Below are positions 52,826 to 62,698 of a DNA stretch of 64,000 nt, in pieces. Source of the DNA: Enterococcus alishanensis (lineage in GTDB: Bacteria > Bacillota > Bacilli > Lactobacillales > Enterococcaceae). The notes beneath the pieces were generated by a model. It had not been told where the DNA came from and made no database searches. It saw only the letters and a list, made by a program, of their open reading frames with translations. The stretch covers positions 120,846 through 184,845 of the forward strand of contig NZ_JAHUZB010000007.1 in NCBI RefSeq assembly GCF_019218635.1. Direction: 5' to 3'. The first letter of the stretch is position 1; each line of letters opens with the position of its first letter. A program made the position numbers and the translations under genes.

Positions 52826-53635
52826 TTAAACCGTCAAAACACCGAAGAAAGAAAGAATCAAGGCTAAAATAATTATGGAAAAAATTATTTGAATCACACT
52901 CATCTTTTTCGAAGTAATTAATTTATAGACTGCAAAAGTCAATATAGCTGGTAACAAAGCTGGCATAATACTATCCAAAATTTGAGACTGAATCGGTAAC
53001 TTAACTTTTCCTGATTTAAAAACCAAACCGACATTTATTTTAACAACTGATGGGATTAAGGCTCCCACTACTGTAAGGCCCATAATCGATGCTGCTTCAG
53101 TAAATACAGAAATTTTAGCGCCTAAAACAGTCACTAGCTTAATTCCGGAAGTGTACCCAATTGAAAATAATTTAAACCGGAAAAGTAAAAAGAAGATATT
53201 TAAGACCAACCAGATAACTGCTCCTGTTGGATTCCCTTCAAGCCCCATATAAGCCGCAATTGACCCCATAATAGTTGGATATAAAACCCAAACCAAAGTG
53301 TCCCCTACACCAGCTAATGGTCCCATCATCCCAGTTTTAAAGTTTTGAACTGCATCTAATGAATCAATACCATCATTTTCTTCCATTGCCAAACTTGCAC
53401 CTAATAATAAATTGGCCATCCAGGTAGTAGTATTAAAATACTTAAATTGATTATTCAAAGATGCTACATAGTCTTCGTCGTTAGGGTGGATTTTACGCAA
53501 AGCTTTTTCTAGTCCATATACAACAGCCGGTCCTTGTTGGTTCTCATAATTAAAAATATTACAAGCCATAAACATGTAACGAAAGGCTGCTCGATTGATA
53601 TCTTTTTTCGTCAACTTTTTATTCATCTTATTCAT
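52826..53635 (-). CDS. PTS EIID component, mannose family
   Basis: 269 residues from ATG 53635, chosen because AAGGAG lies nine bases before it; this ATG overlaps the EIIC stop (ATGAATAA). Typical EIID: INRAAFRYMFMACNIFNYEN, GMMGPLAGVGDTLVWVLYP and C-terminal membrane segments. With EIIC it forms the sugar channel of the mannose-family PTS. Confidence 0.92.
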   Translation of the reverse strand: MNKMNKKLTKKDINRAAFRYMFMACNIFNYENQQGPAVVYGLEKALRKIHPNDEDYVASLNNQFKYFNTTTWMANLLLGASLAMEENDGIDSLDAVQNFKTGMMGPLAGVGDTLVWVLYPTIMGSIAAYMGLEGNPTGAVIWLVLNIFFLLFRFKLFSIGYTSGIKLVTVLGAKISVFTEAASIMGLTVVGALIPSVVKINVGLVFKSGKVKLPIQSQILDSIMPALLPAILTFAVYKLITSKKMSVIQIIFSIIILALILSFFGVLTV

Positions 53636-54431
53636 CAAATTCATCTCCTTCATCAACAACACCTGTTTCAGTGGCTAACTCTGAGGTATTACTTTTTTTC
53701 ATTTCAGTAGTGAAGAAATAATAGGCCAATGCAAAACCAATAATTGATACACCTAAAATTGGTAATTTTAAGTAAGCTGCCAATACAAAACCAATTAACA
53801 ACATAGTCAAATATTTTTTAACTGGCATCACCTGTAACAATAGGGCAATCCCGACTACTGGTAACATGCTTCCAGCAATTGACAAGCCATCAGTGAACCA
53901 TTTAGGAACAAAATCCAAAATTAAATTGATGATACGATCACCGAAAATTACACATAAAGCAGTTGGCAAAGCTGTACTCAAACCAAAAATGACTGGACCC
54001 AACCATAAAATACGATTCATCTTTTTAAAGTTCATTTTATTTGCCACATTTTGTGCCGCGTGAGTCACGTAAGTATTTAATATTTTTGCTAAAACGTCTA
54101 ATTGAATTCCCAACATACCTACTGGAACACCTACCGCTAAAGCAACAGCCTTTGCTTCTTCAATATTATTTGTCGTTCGAATTGCTACATAAATCCCGAC
54201 TAGAGCAGCTAATCCCCAGTTGGGAACAGAAGATCCGCCAATATTAGCCACGCCTAAGGCCATTAACTGAAAAGTGCCACCAATAACCATTGCTGTCTGC
54301 ATATCCCCCATAATGATTCCTGCAAAAAGTGCTACCATTATTGGGAACCAAGTTGTTATTACTAAACCTTGTTGATCCCATACCATCCAGATTGATAATC
54401 CAACAATCAAAATTCCTTGAATAGTTTCCAT
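53628..54431 (-). CDS. PTS EIIC component, mannose family
   Basis: 267 residues, eight or nine hydrophobic segments. LQGILI-like start (METIQGILIVGLSIWMVWDQ), GGTFQLMALGVANIGGSSVP and VPVGMLGIQLDVLAK are EIIC (sorbose/mannose type) marks. It ends with an acidic tail (DEGDEFDE). It forms the sugar-translocating channel with EIID; 16 bases separate it from EIIB upstream. Confidence 0.92.
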   Translation of the reverse strand: METIQGILIVGLSIWMVWDQQGLVITTWFPIMVALFAGIIMGDMQTAMVIGGTFQLMALGVANIGGSSVPNWGLAALVGIYVAIRTTNNIEEAKAVALAVGVPVGMLGIQLDVLAKILNTYVTHAAQNVANKMNFKKMNRILWLGPVIFGLSTALPTALCVIFGDRIINLILDFVPKWFTDGLSIAGSMLPVVGIALLLQVMPVKKYLTMLLIGFVLAAYLKLPILGVSIIGFALAYYFFTTEMKKSNTSELATETGVVDEGDEFDE

Positions 54432-54447
54432 AAGATTTTCTCCTCAT

Positions 54448-54924
54448 CTATTTAATATATGTTTCTAAGCTCTCTTCAGGATCTCCAGGAACAAAATGAA
54501 AAGTTACCGGCACACCATCAGCTTCTATTTTTTTCAAATCAGCAATTTCTTTTTGATCAACAGAAACCATTTTCTTCACAGTTTTTTTCCCATCACCATC
54601 AAACATAATACCGATATTAACTTTAGGAATCTTTACGCCGCCTTCAATCAAACGTAATAAAGTTTCTGGTTCTCGAACAATCATGAAAACATTATGATTA
54701 TCATATTTACCACTGTTAAAATTGGTAATAGCTGTTTCTGTATCAATAATTGACATCCCAGTTCCTGCAGGTTTACTCATTCTCATAGCAGCTTTTTGCA
54801 CTTCATCTTTACTAACTTCATCATCTACTACCATCAAACGCTTTGCTTTAGTGGCACCCGCCCACTGTGTCACCACAATTCCATGAATTAAACGTTGATC
54901 GATTCTTGCTAATACTAACCCCAT
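54448..54924 (-). CDS. PTS EIIB component, mannose/sorbose family
   Basis: 158 residues. LARIDQRLIHGIVVTQW has the phosphorylated His (residue 14), and the rest (RLMVVDDEVSKDEVQKAAMR, VNIGIMFDGDGKK) fits the family. First gene of the PTS operon, so the operon promoter and the cre at 54956 lie just upstream. It phosphorylates the incoming sugar, predicted from the glucosidase to be an alpha-glucoside or related oligosaccharide. Confidence 0.92.
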   Translation of the reverse strand: MGLVLARIDQRLIHGIVVTQWAGATKAKRLMVVDDEVSKDEVQKAAMRMSKPAGTGMSIIDTETAITNFNSGKYDNHNVFMIVREPETLLRLIEGGVKIPKVNIGIMFDGDGKKTVKKMVSVDQKEIADLKKIEADGVPVTFHFVPGDPEESLETYIK

Positions 54925-55345
54925 AATAATGATCTCCTTTTATAAAAAATTTCTTTTGTTATCGTTTACAATTTGTAGTTTATGGGCAAATCAATTGCAA
55001 AACAATACTTTGACAAGGAACTGGGAAGCAGTCTTTATTATTGGTACAAGTGTCAATTTTCCGGGAAAATTCCCATAAATCGATGGAAAGATAAATGATA
55101 TAAATATAAGATTTTTAATTAAAAAAAAGGTGCTGTCCAGTATGTTTCAAATGGGAAATATTTTACTACTTGAGATGAAGTGATTATGCAAAATAAATAG
55201 CCAACTCTATGTAAAAGAGCTGGCTTTTGGGAGTTCTCATTATGCTAATTTGAAAGTTAAATTGATTCATTAGTGATTACTACTAATAGTACGAGGAAAT
55301 AGTTTCTTTTTGGCTATCAATAAAAATCAATTTATCAAATTTTAC
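54925..55345. other. PTS operon promoter region and dispersed hairpin repeat
   Basis: Contains the cre site at 54956-54971 and, at 55199-55225, a hairpin AGCCAACTCT/AGAGCTGGCT preceded by GTGATTATGCAAAATAAA, the second copy of the unit found at 49516-49640. No gene. A short plus-strand frame from 55310 is only the antisense of the PIN remnant. Confidence 0.45.
54956..54971. promoter_or_regulatory. CcpA catabolite-repression site (cre)
   Basis: Read on the minus strand, TTGTAAACGATAACAA fits the cre consensus WTGNNARCGNWWWCAW at every position. It begins 32 bases upstream of the EIIB start codon, so the PTS-glucosidase operon is probably repressed by CcpA when a preferred sugar is present. 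Confidence 0.88.
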
Positions 55346-55511
55346 TTATTTTTCCCCAATGATTTCATCTGGAGAGTAGACAATCATATCACTAACTTCA
55401 AAATCTTTGAAATTTCTAGTTACAACTTTATCAATATCATTTCTAAGAGCAATTTGTACCATAATGCGCCTTCTAAATCTTCTAGAGAAGACGCATTATA
55501 ACAATCGTCCT
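55346..55511 (-). pseudogene. Remnant of a PIN-domain protein
   Basis: The minus strand encodes MVQIALRNDIDKVVTRNFKD (from 55462) then FEVSDMIVYSPDEIIGEK and a stop; TRN-KDF followed by Y-SPDEII is the C-terminal end of PIN-domain (VapC-like) proteins. The frame one base away just upstream gives DDCYNASSLEDLEGAL, the part that should precede it, so a one-base frameshift separates the halves. The N-terminal catalytic half and any antitoxin are missing. Confidence 0.65.
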
Positions 55512-55661
55512 CATTTTCTTCCAAATGAATCGATTAAAAGCATAATTAAAGAACTGAAAGAAATCGTAAAATGAACTTTCTGTGTTTCTCTCATGCTTTA
55601 GAACTCATAAAAAGTGCCAACCACAATTCCATGATTGGTACTTTTGGTAGATTACCTTCAG

Positions 55662-58208
55662 TTATTCAGAAAGCTTTTCCGATTTTGATAGTGGATGAAA
55701 CCGCAATAATTTAACCAGATCATACCAGCAAACTGAAACCATTCCTAAGATGAAACAAAGAAACAATTGGCTACCTGAGAGAGGTGCCAAATCTAAAAAT
55801 CTATTCATTGGAGAATAGACGAGTAGGAGTAAAATTGACACTGTCCCTCCCAAAATTCCCCAAATGACTTTATCATGTCTTAATTTTAAGAAAGTTTGGA
55901 TACCAAGAGACCTATCTGAACTATTCACCTGAACAAGGAAAATATTCGCAATTACTAATACGGCTAGCCCCATTGTACGAGCCAATTCATCATTACTTGG
56001 ATCTTGCTGTAGAGTAAAATAGTAAACGCTAAAGGTTGCCAGAAAGATTACGAGTCCTTGAATTAAACTTTTTAACAACAAGCCTTTTGACAAAATGCTG
56101 TCTTCAGTACTTCTTGGCGGACGATCCATAATATCAGGTTCACTTAGTTGTCTTTCCAAAACAACAGAACACGTTGGATCAATCACCAATTCTAATAAAA
56201 CGACATGGGTTGGCAATAGTAATAGTGCGACTTGCGGTATACCTAGTAACGGACCCACTAATGCAGCCAATGCAATTGGAATATGAATAACAAAAATATA
56301 GCCGATCGCTTTTTTTATATTGTCGTAAATTCTACGACCATCTTTAACCGTATTCACTATAGTTGAAAAATTATCATCCATTAAAATTAAATCTGCAGCT
56401 TCTCGGGAAACCTCCGAACCATTCTTTCCCATAGCAATGCCAATGTCAGCATATTTAAGTGCTGGCGCATCATTCACGCCATCTCCCGTCATAGCTACGA
56501 CCTCGCCATTCTGTTTAAAAGCTTGAATAATTTTCATTTTATGTTCTGGTGTGACACGAGAAAAGATATTTACATCTTTTACTTTTTTTGCTAATTCCTC
56601 GGTAGTTAATTGATCTATCTCTGCACCTGTTAAACAATTCTCTGCGTTCTCAATCCCTACCTGAGAAGCAATCGCACTAGCTGTAATTCCGTTATCTCCT
56701 GTAATCATGACAACTTTTATTCCTGCTGTTTGACAAAGGCGGATATCTTCTTGGACTCCTTGGCGTGGGGAATCGGCTAAACCAACAAGTCCTAGGAAGG
56801 TCAAGTGAAGATCTTCCATATTTTCTGGAACCTCGGAATAGTTGGTTACTTGTTGTTCAGCTACACCTAAAACCCGCAACCCTTTTTTCCCATAATCAGC
56901 AATTGTTGCTTGAATATCTGCCTTTTCTAATTCTGATAAATCAGAAATATCTAAAACACTCTCAGGTGAACCTTTAACTGCAATCACAATCTTCTTTTCA
57001 TTATATTGCCAGACATGACCCATCATCTTTAGTTCATCCGTGAAGGGGTATTCCGTCATCAAATCTTTTTCAAAGAGGGTTTCTTTTAGCCAGCCATGTG
57101 CTGCATCATAGTCTAGAATTGCTTTTTCCATGGGATCATAAGGGTCTGTTTCACAAGCCAACCCCATGATTTCATTCAAACGCTTCTCCTCTTGACTCGC
57201 AACTGTCCATATTTTTTGAACACTCATTTTATTTTCAGTAATAGTTCCTGTTTTATCAACCGCTAGTAAGGATACAGCACCCATTGTTTCAACCGCTGGG
57301 AGTTTACGAATAAGGGATTGTTTCTTAGCTAAGCGCCAAGCACCCATAGATAAAAATACTGTTAAGACTACTGGAAACTCTTCTGGAATCATAGCCATAG
57401 CAATCGTGATACCAGAGAGAATACTTTGAATAATACGATTCGTAAACGCCAAGTCACTATCGTTGAAAAATGACACTATCGCAACTAAGAATAACAAGAC
57501 AAACGCAATGATGGCACACACTTTGACTAACTTATCAATTTGTTCATCCAATGGCGACTTTTCAGACTGAGCGACGGCTAAGTGTTTCCCAATTTTCCCG
57601 TATTCGGTTTGTGAGCCAGTTTCGTCAACTAAAATTGTGGCACTACCAGTTGTGACTAGCGTTCCACTGTAAACATAATCCTCTCGCCAATAATCTTCTG
57701 TTTGTTTTTCTTTTTGAGTCGCTACTTTTTTCCAGACCGCCTCAGCTTCTCCAGTTAAAGAGGATTCATTGATTCGTAAATCGTTGGCTTTGACAACATA
57801 GCCATCTGCCGGAATTTTGACACCTTCTTCAATTAACATGAGATCATCTGGAACTAATTCTTCACTTAGTATTTCAATAGTTTCGCCACCACGAATCACA
57901 TTGATTTTTGGTGCAGACAAGTCCTTTAAAGCAGCTAGTGTCTTATCCGTTTTCCACTCCTGATAAATTTCAATGGCAATAATAACCACCACAAAAGTCA
58001 GCATAATCAAACCATCTTTTGGTTCCCCTAAAAAAAAATAAATTAGAGCAGCAATGACCAGTAATAGGAACATCGGCTCTAATAAAATATTGAGTATTTT
58101 TTTATAGAATGGTTCTTTCTTTTGTTGTTCTAAACGGTTTTTCCCATACTGTTCTTGTTGCTTATCAACCTCATTTTTAGATAAGCCCTTCCAGTTAACA
58201 TCCTTCAT
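55662..58208 (-). CDS. Cation-transporting P-type ATPase (Ca2+-type, P2)
   Basis: 848 residues from ATG 58208, which has AAAAGGAGGAG upstream; an earlier in-frame start at 58241 precedes that site. Full P2-type layout: cation ATPase N-domain, A-domain with SLTGEAEAV, helix 4 with IPEEFPVV, phosphorylation motif DKTGTIT, ITGDNGITA, hinge TGDGVNDAPA, then C-terminal helices. The ion-site helix reads PEEFP where SERCA-like pumps have PEGLP, a variant found in many bacterial members, so the ion (Ca2+, Mn2+ or other) is uncertain. It stands alone, with a long spacer upstream. Confidence 0.9.
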   Translation of the reverse strand: MKDVNWKGLSKNEVDKQQEQYGKNRLEQQKKEPFYKKILNILLEPMFLLLVIAALIYFFLGEPKDGLIMLTFVVVIIAIEIYQEWKTDKTLAALKDLSAPKINVIRGGETIEILSEELVPDDLMLIEEGVKIPADGYVVKANDLRINESSLTGEAEAVWKKVATQKEKQTEDYWREDYVYSGTLVTTGSATILVDETGSQTEYGKIGKHLAVAQSEKSPLDEQIDKLVKVCAIIAFVLLFLVAIVSFFNDSDLAFTNRIIQSILSGITIAMAMIPEEFPVVLTVFLSMGAWRLAKKQSLIRKLPAVETMGAVSLLAVDKTGTITENKMSVQKIWTVASQEEKRLNEIMGLACETDPYDPMEKAILDYDAAHGWLKETLFEKDLMTEYPFTDELKMMGHVWQYNEKKIVIAVKGSPESVLDISDLSELEKADIQATIADYGKKGLRVLGVAEQQVTNYSEVPENMEDLHLTFLGLVGLADSPRQGVQEDIRLCQTAGIKVVMITGDNGITASAIASQVGIENAENCLTGAEIDQLTTEELAKKVKDVNIFSRVTPEHKMKIIQAFKQNGEVVAMTGDGVNDAPALKYADIGIAMGKNGSEVSREAADLILMDDNFSTIVNTVKDGRRIYDNIKKAIGYIFVIHIPIALAALVGPLLGIPQVALLLLPTHVVLLELVIDPTCSVVLERQLSEPDIMDRPPRSTEDSILSKGLLLKSLIQGLVIFLATFSVYYFTLQQDPSNDELARTMGLAVLVIANIFLVQVNSSDRSLGIQTFLKLRHDKVIWGILGGTVSILLLLVYSPMNRFLDLAPLSGSQLFLCFILGMVSVCWYDLVKLLRFHPLSKSEKLSE

Positions 58209-58964
58209 AGTTGCTCCTCCTTTTTTAATAACGTTTTTCAAATATACCGATTTTAGCCAGAGAAAACTAGGCGGAAAAATTTTTTTAAGTTTTCCTTAAA
58301 GCTTTAGGCACACCTTGATGAATGTCTCAACAATCACTTTTCTAACTGTTTTATGTGGCTAAAAAATAATATAACCTTACATCATAAAAATCTGGAGGTT
58401 AACAATCACTTTTTTTAATATTAGTTATTTATTTAATCTTAAACAAGTGCACAGAAACTGACTCCGAGACGCTCTCAGTAAAGTAGAGAAGAATAGAGAA
58501 AAAATTTCAAATCTACTTTATAGAGAGTTTTTGTATGCCAAAAAGAAGCAACAAAGAAGACTACATTCTTACTAACTAGGAATGTAGTCTTCTTTGATTC
58601 TGTAAACAATTTAATGAATCATACTGTATTCTTTAGCAACTTTTCTAATTCGTCAACAATATTTCTATAAACTGCACGCCGCCGAGATTTTTAGCATTCA
58701 GGTCCAATTAATTTCAGTCGTCTTTTGTAAACACTATTACGCTTAGCGATTTTTATCCCTTATGCGTACCTTATCTTAGATTCGGCTTTTTTTTAGCTTT
58801 GATACCATAGCCAGTATTTGGACACTTAGCTTTTATGGTGACACTTAGTTAATAATTAAAACATAAATCACAGATAGGCTATCTACATTACTAAAATTCA
58901 ATACATTTACTTCTTTGAAGAAAATTTTATTTTTTTCGATTTTCATAATTATTTTTTAGTTTTT
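58209..58964. other. Long intergenic region with a lone terminator
   Basis: No intact gene. A perfect 16-bp stem, AAAGAAGACTACATTC (58553-58568) and GAATGTAGTCTTCTTT (58580-58595), runs on the minus strand into CTTCTTTTTG. Between about 58620 and 58780 the minus strand has short coding-like fragments (RRRAVYRNIVDELEKLLKN) broken by stops, possibly a decayed gene I cannot identify. Confidence 0.45.
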
Positions 58965-59309
58965 CTAAATAATTACCTTTTTAGAAGATTGAATAAAATT
59001 TTGTATAATTGGTAATTCTAGTTGGCTTTTACGAACAGCAATTCCTAATCTCCTGTGAATTAAGGGTTCGGTTGGTTTAACTAGTAAATCTGTCACATGT
59101 TTATGGTCGATATAGCTTTTAAAAAGTAACCCCAAACCTAAGTTTTGTTTGACCATTTCCAAAATTGATTCTTCATCGTTAGTGGATACATTGACATGCT
59201 GGTTTGATACATTGTTCTCTCGTAGAATTCGGTTAATATCATATTCGTAATTTACAGAAGAGTCAATAAATTTATTTTCTTTTAACGCTTTTAGCGAGAT
59301 TGCTTTCAT
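58965..59309 (-). pseudogene. Truncated LysR-family effector domain
   Basis: 114 codons matching only the second half of a LysR substrate-binding domain: DINRILRENNVSNQHVNVST, then DEESILEMVKQNLGLGLL, the usual VxxGLGIGLLP position, and a helical end. The helix-turn-helix half is absent, and no coding sequence continues upstream. A LysR fragment alone cannot bind DNA, so it is probably a remnant. Confidence 0.7.
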
Positions 59310-59428
59310 GTCCTTAACAATGGGTTTCCATGATATTCAGTATCATGATGGAAACTGCTCATGATGGATTACTCTATACTACATTGTACATTATGTAGAA
59401 GTTTGACTGTAGATAGAACTCAGTGTTT

Positions 59429-59473
59429 GATAAAAACTGAAAGAGACACAACCGGATTGTGTCTCTTTCAGTT
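59429..59473 (-). terminator. Terminator after the alpha/beta hydrolase gene
   Basis: AACTGAAAGAGACACAA (59435-59451) and TTGTGTCTCTTTCAGTT (59457-59473) are perfectly complementary with a five-base loop; TTTTATC follows on the minus strand. Confidence 0.8.
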
Positions 59474-59544
59474 AAATGGCGCAAATCGTAAAATTAAAAA
59501 ACTTTGAGGGTAGTTCCCTTAAATCACAATTGTACAAAGTAAGT

Positions 59545-60483
59545 TTATTCAAAAAAAGAATTAGTTTGCTCCGTTATTTCTTTATATCTCGTCCAATGTA
59601 AGTAATGATGTCCTTTTAGAGGAACTACCTCACCTTTCACACAATTCTCAATTTGAGTTTCATAAAACTGAATATTTTGATTACCGTCTGCTCTTTCTTT
59701 TGCAAATATTAAAATAGGTAATTCATTTGGAAAGTTCAGTTTTCGTGTTTTTTCAGAATTTGATTGGATACTATTTGTCTCATTTACAACAGTTTTATTA
59801 CTTAATTTCCAAGAAATTATAGCTTTAGTCTCAATTAAATTTTTTTCAGAATACACGCCTTTTTTTGCAATAGGTAAATAATCCTTAGCGTCTAACATCA
59901 CGGCTAGTTTTGTCATACCTAATGGTGCTAAATAACCCATATAATTTGGAACAGAAGGAGCAGTTTCTTTAAAGTAGGATAAAGTTTGTGGTAATGAAGG
60001 GTCAATTCCTACAATTCCTTTAATTTCACTGGGATACTTATTTGCATAATACATACTATATATACCTGATAAAGAATGTGCCATTAAGACAAATGGTTCA
60101 TCTACACCTACCTTTTTTATAGCCTCTCGTATTTCATAAGTTATATTTTCTACGGATCGTTCTCTATCCGTTAAATCACTCCACCCATAACCTAGCGGCT
60201 CCACTACGAAAACTTTATTTTTTTTAGATAATTCATCGATTAAAGGTTCAAAATCAAGTACTGGAGAGGCAGTTCCAAGTCCAGGTAATAGTACTATTGT
60301 ATTAGTTCCAGTTCCTTTCGTGTGTACATGTAACTTTTCATTTTTAACAGTTACTAACTGTCCAGGATAACCATATTTACTTTCTTCATATTTTTTAGAC
60401 ACATTACTAAATAAAATCCATAATACGCATACGAGGATAATCCCAATAATTATTTTTTTTAACATACCGAAATTTTTTTTCAT
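59545..60483 (-). CDS. Membrane-anchored alpha/beta hydrolase
   Basis: 312 residues. One N-terminal hydrophobic segment (IIIGIILVCVLWILFSNV) anchors or exports it. The hydrolase core has the oxyanion-hole stretch VLLPGLGTASP, nucleophile elbow MAHSLSGIYS (Ser about residue 135; AHSLSG instead of GHSxG), and catalytic His near the end in LKGHHYLHW. Substrate cannot be told; relatives include haloperoxidase- and esterase-like enzymes. A MarR regulator gene lies 132 bases upstream on the same strand and may control it. Confidence 0.87.
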   Translation of the reverse strand: MKKNFGMLKKIIIGIILVCVLWILFSNVSKKYEESKYGYPGQLVTVKNEKLHVHTKGTGTNTIVLLPGLGTASPVLDFEPLIDELSKKNKVFVVEPLGYGWSDLTDRERSVENITYEIREAIKKVGVDEPFVLMAHSLSGIYSMYYANKYPSEIKGIVGIDPSLPQTLSYFKETAPSVPNYMGYLAPLGMTKLAVMLDAKDYLPIAKKGVYSEKNLIETKAIISWKLSNKTVVNETNSIQSNSEKTRKLNFPNELPILIFAKERADGNQNIQFYETQIENCVKGEVVPLKGHHYLHWTRYKEITEQTNSFFE

Positions 60484-60615
60484 ATTTTACCTCCATTTAA
60501 AAAAACACACTAATAACAATTTGTATTGAATGACAACAAACCAATCATTCAGCTAACACTTCCGAAAATTATGGTGAGATCTAGAGCTGCGACATTACTC
60601 TTTTCATTCCCTATG

Positions 60616-61107
60616 CTACCCTTTTTCAGCATATTCATTTTCTAATTTTTCTATCCCTCCGTATAGCTTCATTAAGGTTTTAAAAAAGAGTTGCAATTCA
60701 GAATCCGAGTAGTTGTGAAATAGTTTATTTAACGATTGAGTATGTAAAGAAAAAATCTCCTCAAAATACTTTAATCCATCAACTGTTAAATATAATTTTA
60801 GTTTCCTTTTATCACCACTATCTGAGTGGATTTTTATAAGGTCGTATTTCTCTAAAGAAACTGCTAATTTTTTTATATTCTGTCTTGAGCATCCCAACAA
60901 GTTTCCCATGTTAGTGAGAGTATTTTCTTCTTCGCTAGAAAATTTTAACATCACAAGTAACATAAACTGTTTTAAAGTAACTTTAGGATCAGTTTTATCA
61001 AAAATAGTCTGAAGTCTATTCTCCATGATAAATAGACTTGCAAAAATAGCACGTTGCTGTTGATCTCTTGTTTCTTGATGGGACTGAATCAGATCATTAA
61101 TTTCCAA
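60616..61107 (-). CDS. MarR-family transcriptional regulator
   Basis: 163 residues with the MarR winged helix: VTLKQFMLLVMLKFSSEEEN, LTNMGNLLGCSRQNIKKLAV, LIKIHSDSGDKRKLKLYLT (wing), and dimerisation helices at both ends. It is encoded before the alpha/beta hydrolase gene, same strand. Likely a repressor responding to a small hydrophobic compound. The ribosome site is AAGGAAG before ATG 61107. Confidence 0.9.
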   Translation of the reverse strand: MEINDLIQSHQETRDQQQRAIFASLFIMENRLQTIFDKTDPKVTLKQFMLLVMLKFSSEEENTLTNMGNLLGCSRQNIKKLAVSLEKYDLIKIHSDSGDKRKLKLYLTVDGLKYFEEIFSLHTQSLNKLFHNYSDSELQLFFKTLMKLYGGIEKLENEYAEKG

Positions 61108-61293
61108 AGTAATCTTCCTTTCCTATAAGAATAACTTGTACAGTATTTTCTATAATTGATTTTTTAACATTAGAAAGATTTACAAAATCAACCTCCCCAT
61201 GTTTGACAACTTTTCTAACTGACTCGCTTATTCTTTAGCACTTTCTCGTTTTGATTCATACATTGCCGAATCATTCACATGATTCTCCCCTGC

Positions 61294-62145
61294 CTAATTG
61301 TAGCCATATTCTAAAGTTGTCATTTCTCCATCAAAATAGACAGAATCGCCAGTTTCATAATGCCAGATTGCCTTAAGATGCTTCGGGTGTCTCATTTTAT
61401 TTTCTGACACATAGTTAGAAAATATTGCGCTCCAGGCCGCTTGTGTTTTTTTACCAGATGAATCAATTGCTACACGATCATTCGTTGTAAATTTTTCAAG
61501 TTCTCCTTTATCATTAAAATAGAAATTCCCCTTAACTTCATATCCGTTGTATTTCAATGTTGCTTCAAGCACATGATTATCAATTTTTTTCCAAGCGATG
61601 AAATCTTGAAGTGCTGCAGTTGGTACCAGTAAGCACTCAGATAAGTAAGTGACCAGGCTCCCTGTATAAAAGTCTTCTCCAGATTCATCAAAAAGAGTAA
61701 TACTCTTTCCTAAAACACCTTTCATAGATCCGTCTTTACCGTCGTATGAATCAACCCCTTGAAAAGGAATGCCATAAAACTTCGTATCAATAAACGCTAA
61801 AACATTCGGAGTCACTCCATCATTTACTCTTTCATAATCAATTTTTAGCGGTTTTTGCTTAGTATTCAATATGAAATCGACATTTTTATACTTAGCAATC
61901 GAATAAGTCATTTTAGATTTATCTATGAATCCACAAACCCTAAAATAATTTCTTAAAGCTTCTGGATATTTCATTAATTCATCATCAGAAAAAACAGCAT
62001 CTCTATGATTTTGTTTTCTGCTAATTATTTTTTCTTTCTTCTGTTCGAAATCACTCTTCACTGGAGAGTAATCGATACTTTCATACATAATAATTAATCC
62101 TGAAATTGCAAATAAAAGACCTAATGCTATTCCCATTTTTTTCAT
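61294..62145 (-). CDS. DUF6544-like exported or membrane-anchored protein
   Basis: 283 residues from ATG 62145, chosen for AGGAGG at the right distance; a longer in-frame start at 62178 is not needed. A hydrophobic N-terminus (MKKMGIALGLLFAISGLIIM) acts as anchor or signal. The body (MKYPEALRNYFRVCGFID, MTYSIAKYKNVDFILN, YLSECLLVPTAALQ) fits a family I believe to be DUF6544, of unknown function. It shares the strand with the MarR gene downstream. Confidence 0.7.
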   Translation of the reverse strand: MKKMGIALGLLFAISGLIIMYESIDYSPVKSDFEQKKEKIISRKQNHRDAVFSDDELMKYPEALRNYFRVCGFIDKSKMTYSIAKYKNVDFILNTKQKPLKIDYERVNDGVTPNVLAFIDTKFYGIPFQGVDSYDGKDGSMKGVLGKSITLFDESGEDFYTGSLVTYLSECLLVPTAALQDFIAWKKIDNHVLEATLKYNGYEVKGNFYFNDKGELEKFTTNDRVAIDSSGKKTQAAWSAIFSNYVSENKMRHPKHLKAIWHYETGDSVYFDGEMTTLEYGYN

Positions 62146-62698
62146 AAAACCTCCTAAATGAATTAATTTCACTCGCATATATAGCTCATGCTGGATTAGG
62201 TAACTAGTTACCTATTAGTAATAGAATATCATAGATTTGAATATTTTTTGTCAGTCTGAAGTACTATTTGATTAAAATATTCATCATTTAAGATATTCTC
62301 GTATGAGAAGGTTTGAATCGATAGGAGTTTCAAAATTGCTCAAACCTATTTATTCATTGATTAATAATACATATGTTGCTCAATTTATTATTATTTATTC
62401 TCAAGAATCACTGACTTCTACATCGTCATCTAACAGGTGAACTATATTTAGTGGAATGGATAACCCTAAACAATAGTAAACTATTTTAATCTCATCAATA
62501 TTAAACCATTCACCATGTTACGGCTTGTCTTCTGACAGGAAATATTTTTAAGCCCGCAAAACATACTAATATGGGTTTGTAAGAAAGTTGACGGATTTTC
62601 TTACCGCTATAACCTCATAAGTTATAGTAGAAGTGAAAGAAAGCTCGAATCGGAAGATGGATCATAAAATCCTGCCTTAAAACTCGGCTTCTTCATTT
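62146..62698. other. Intergenic region
   Basis: No gene recognised. The first part must hold the DUF6544 gene promoter; the rest is AT-rich up to the IS30 remnant. Confidence 0.4.

Noticed and set aside
54925..54990. Sigma-54 (LevR-type) promoter for the mannose-family PTS
   Set aside because: I did not see a GG-N10-GC -24/-12 element, and the linked regulator is RpiR-type, not LevR-type.
55310..55501. Plus-strand 63-codon ORF
   Set aside because: Antisense to the PIN-domain remnant, no ribosome site, random composition.
58620..58780. Possible small gene on the minus strand
   Set aside because: Coding-like fragments are interrupted by several stops, and no family was recognised.
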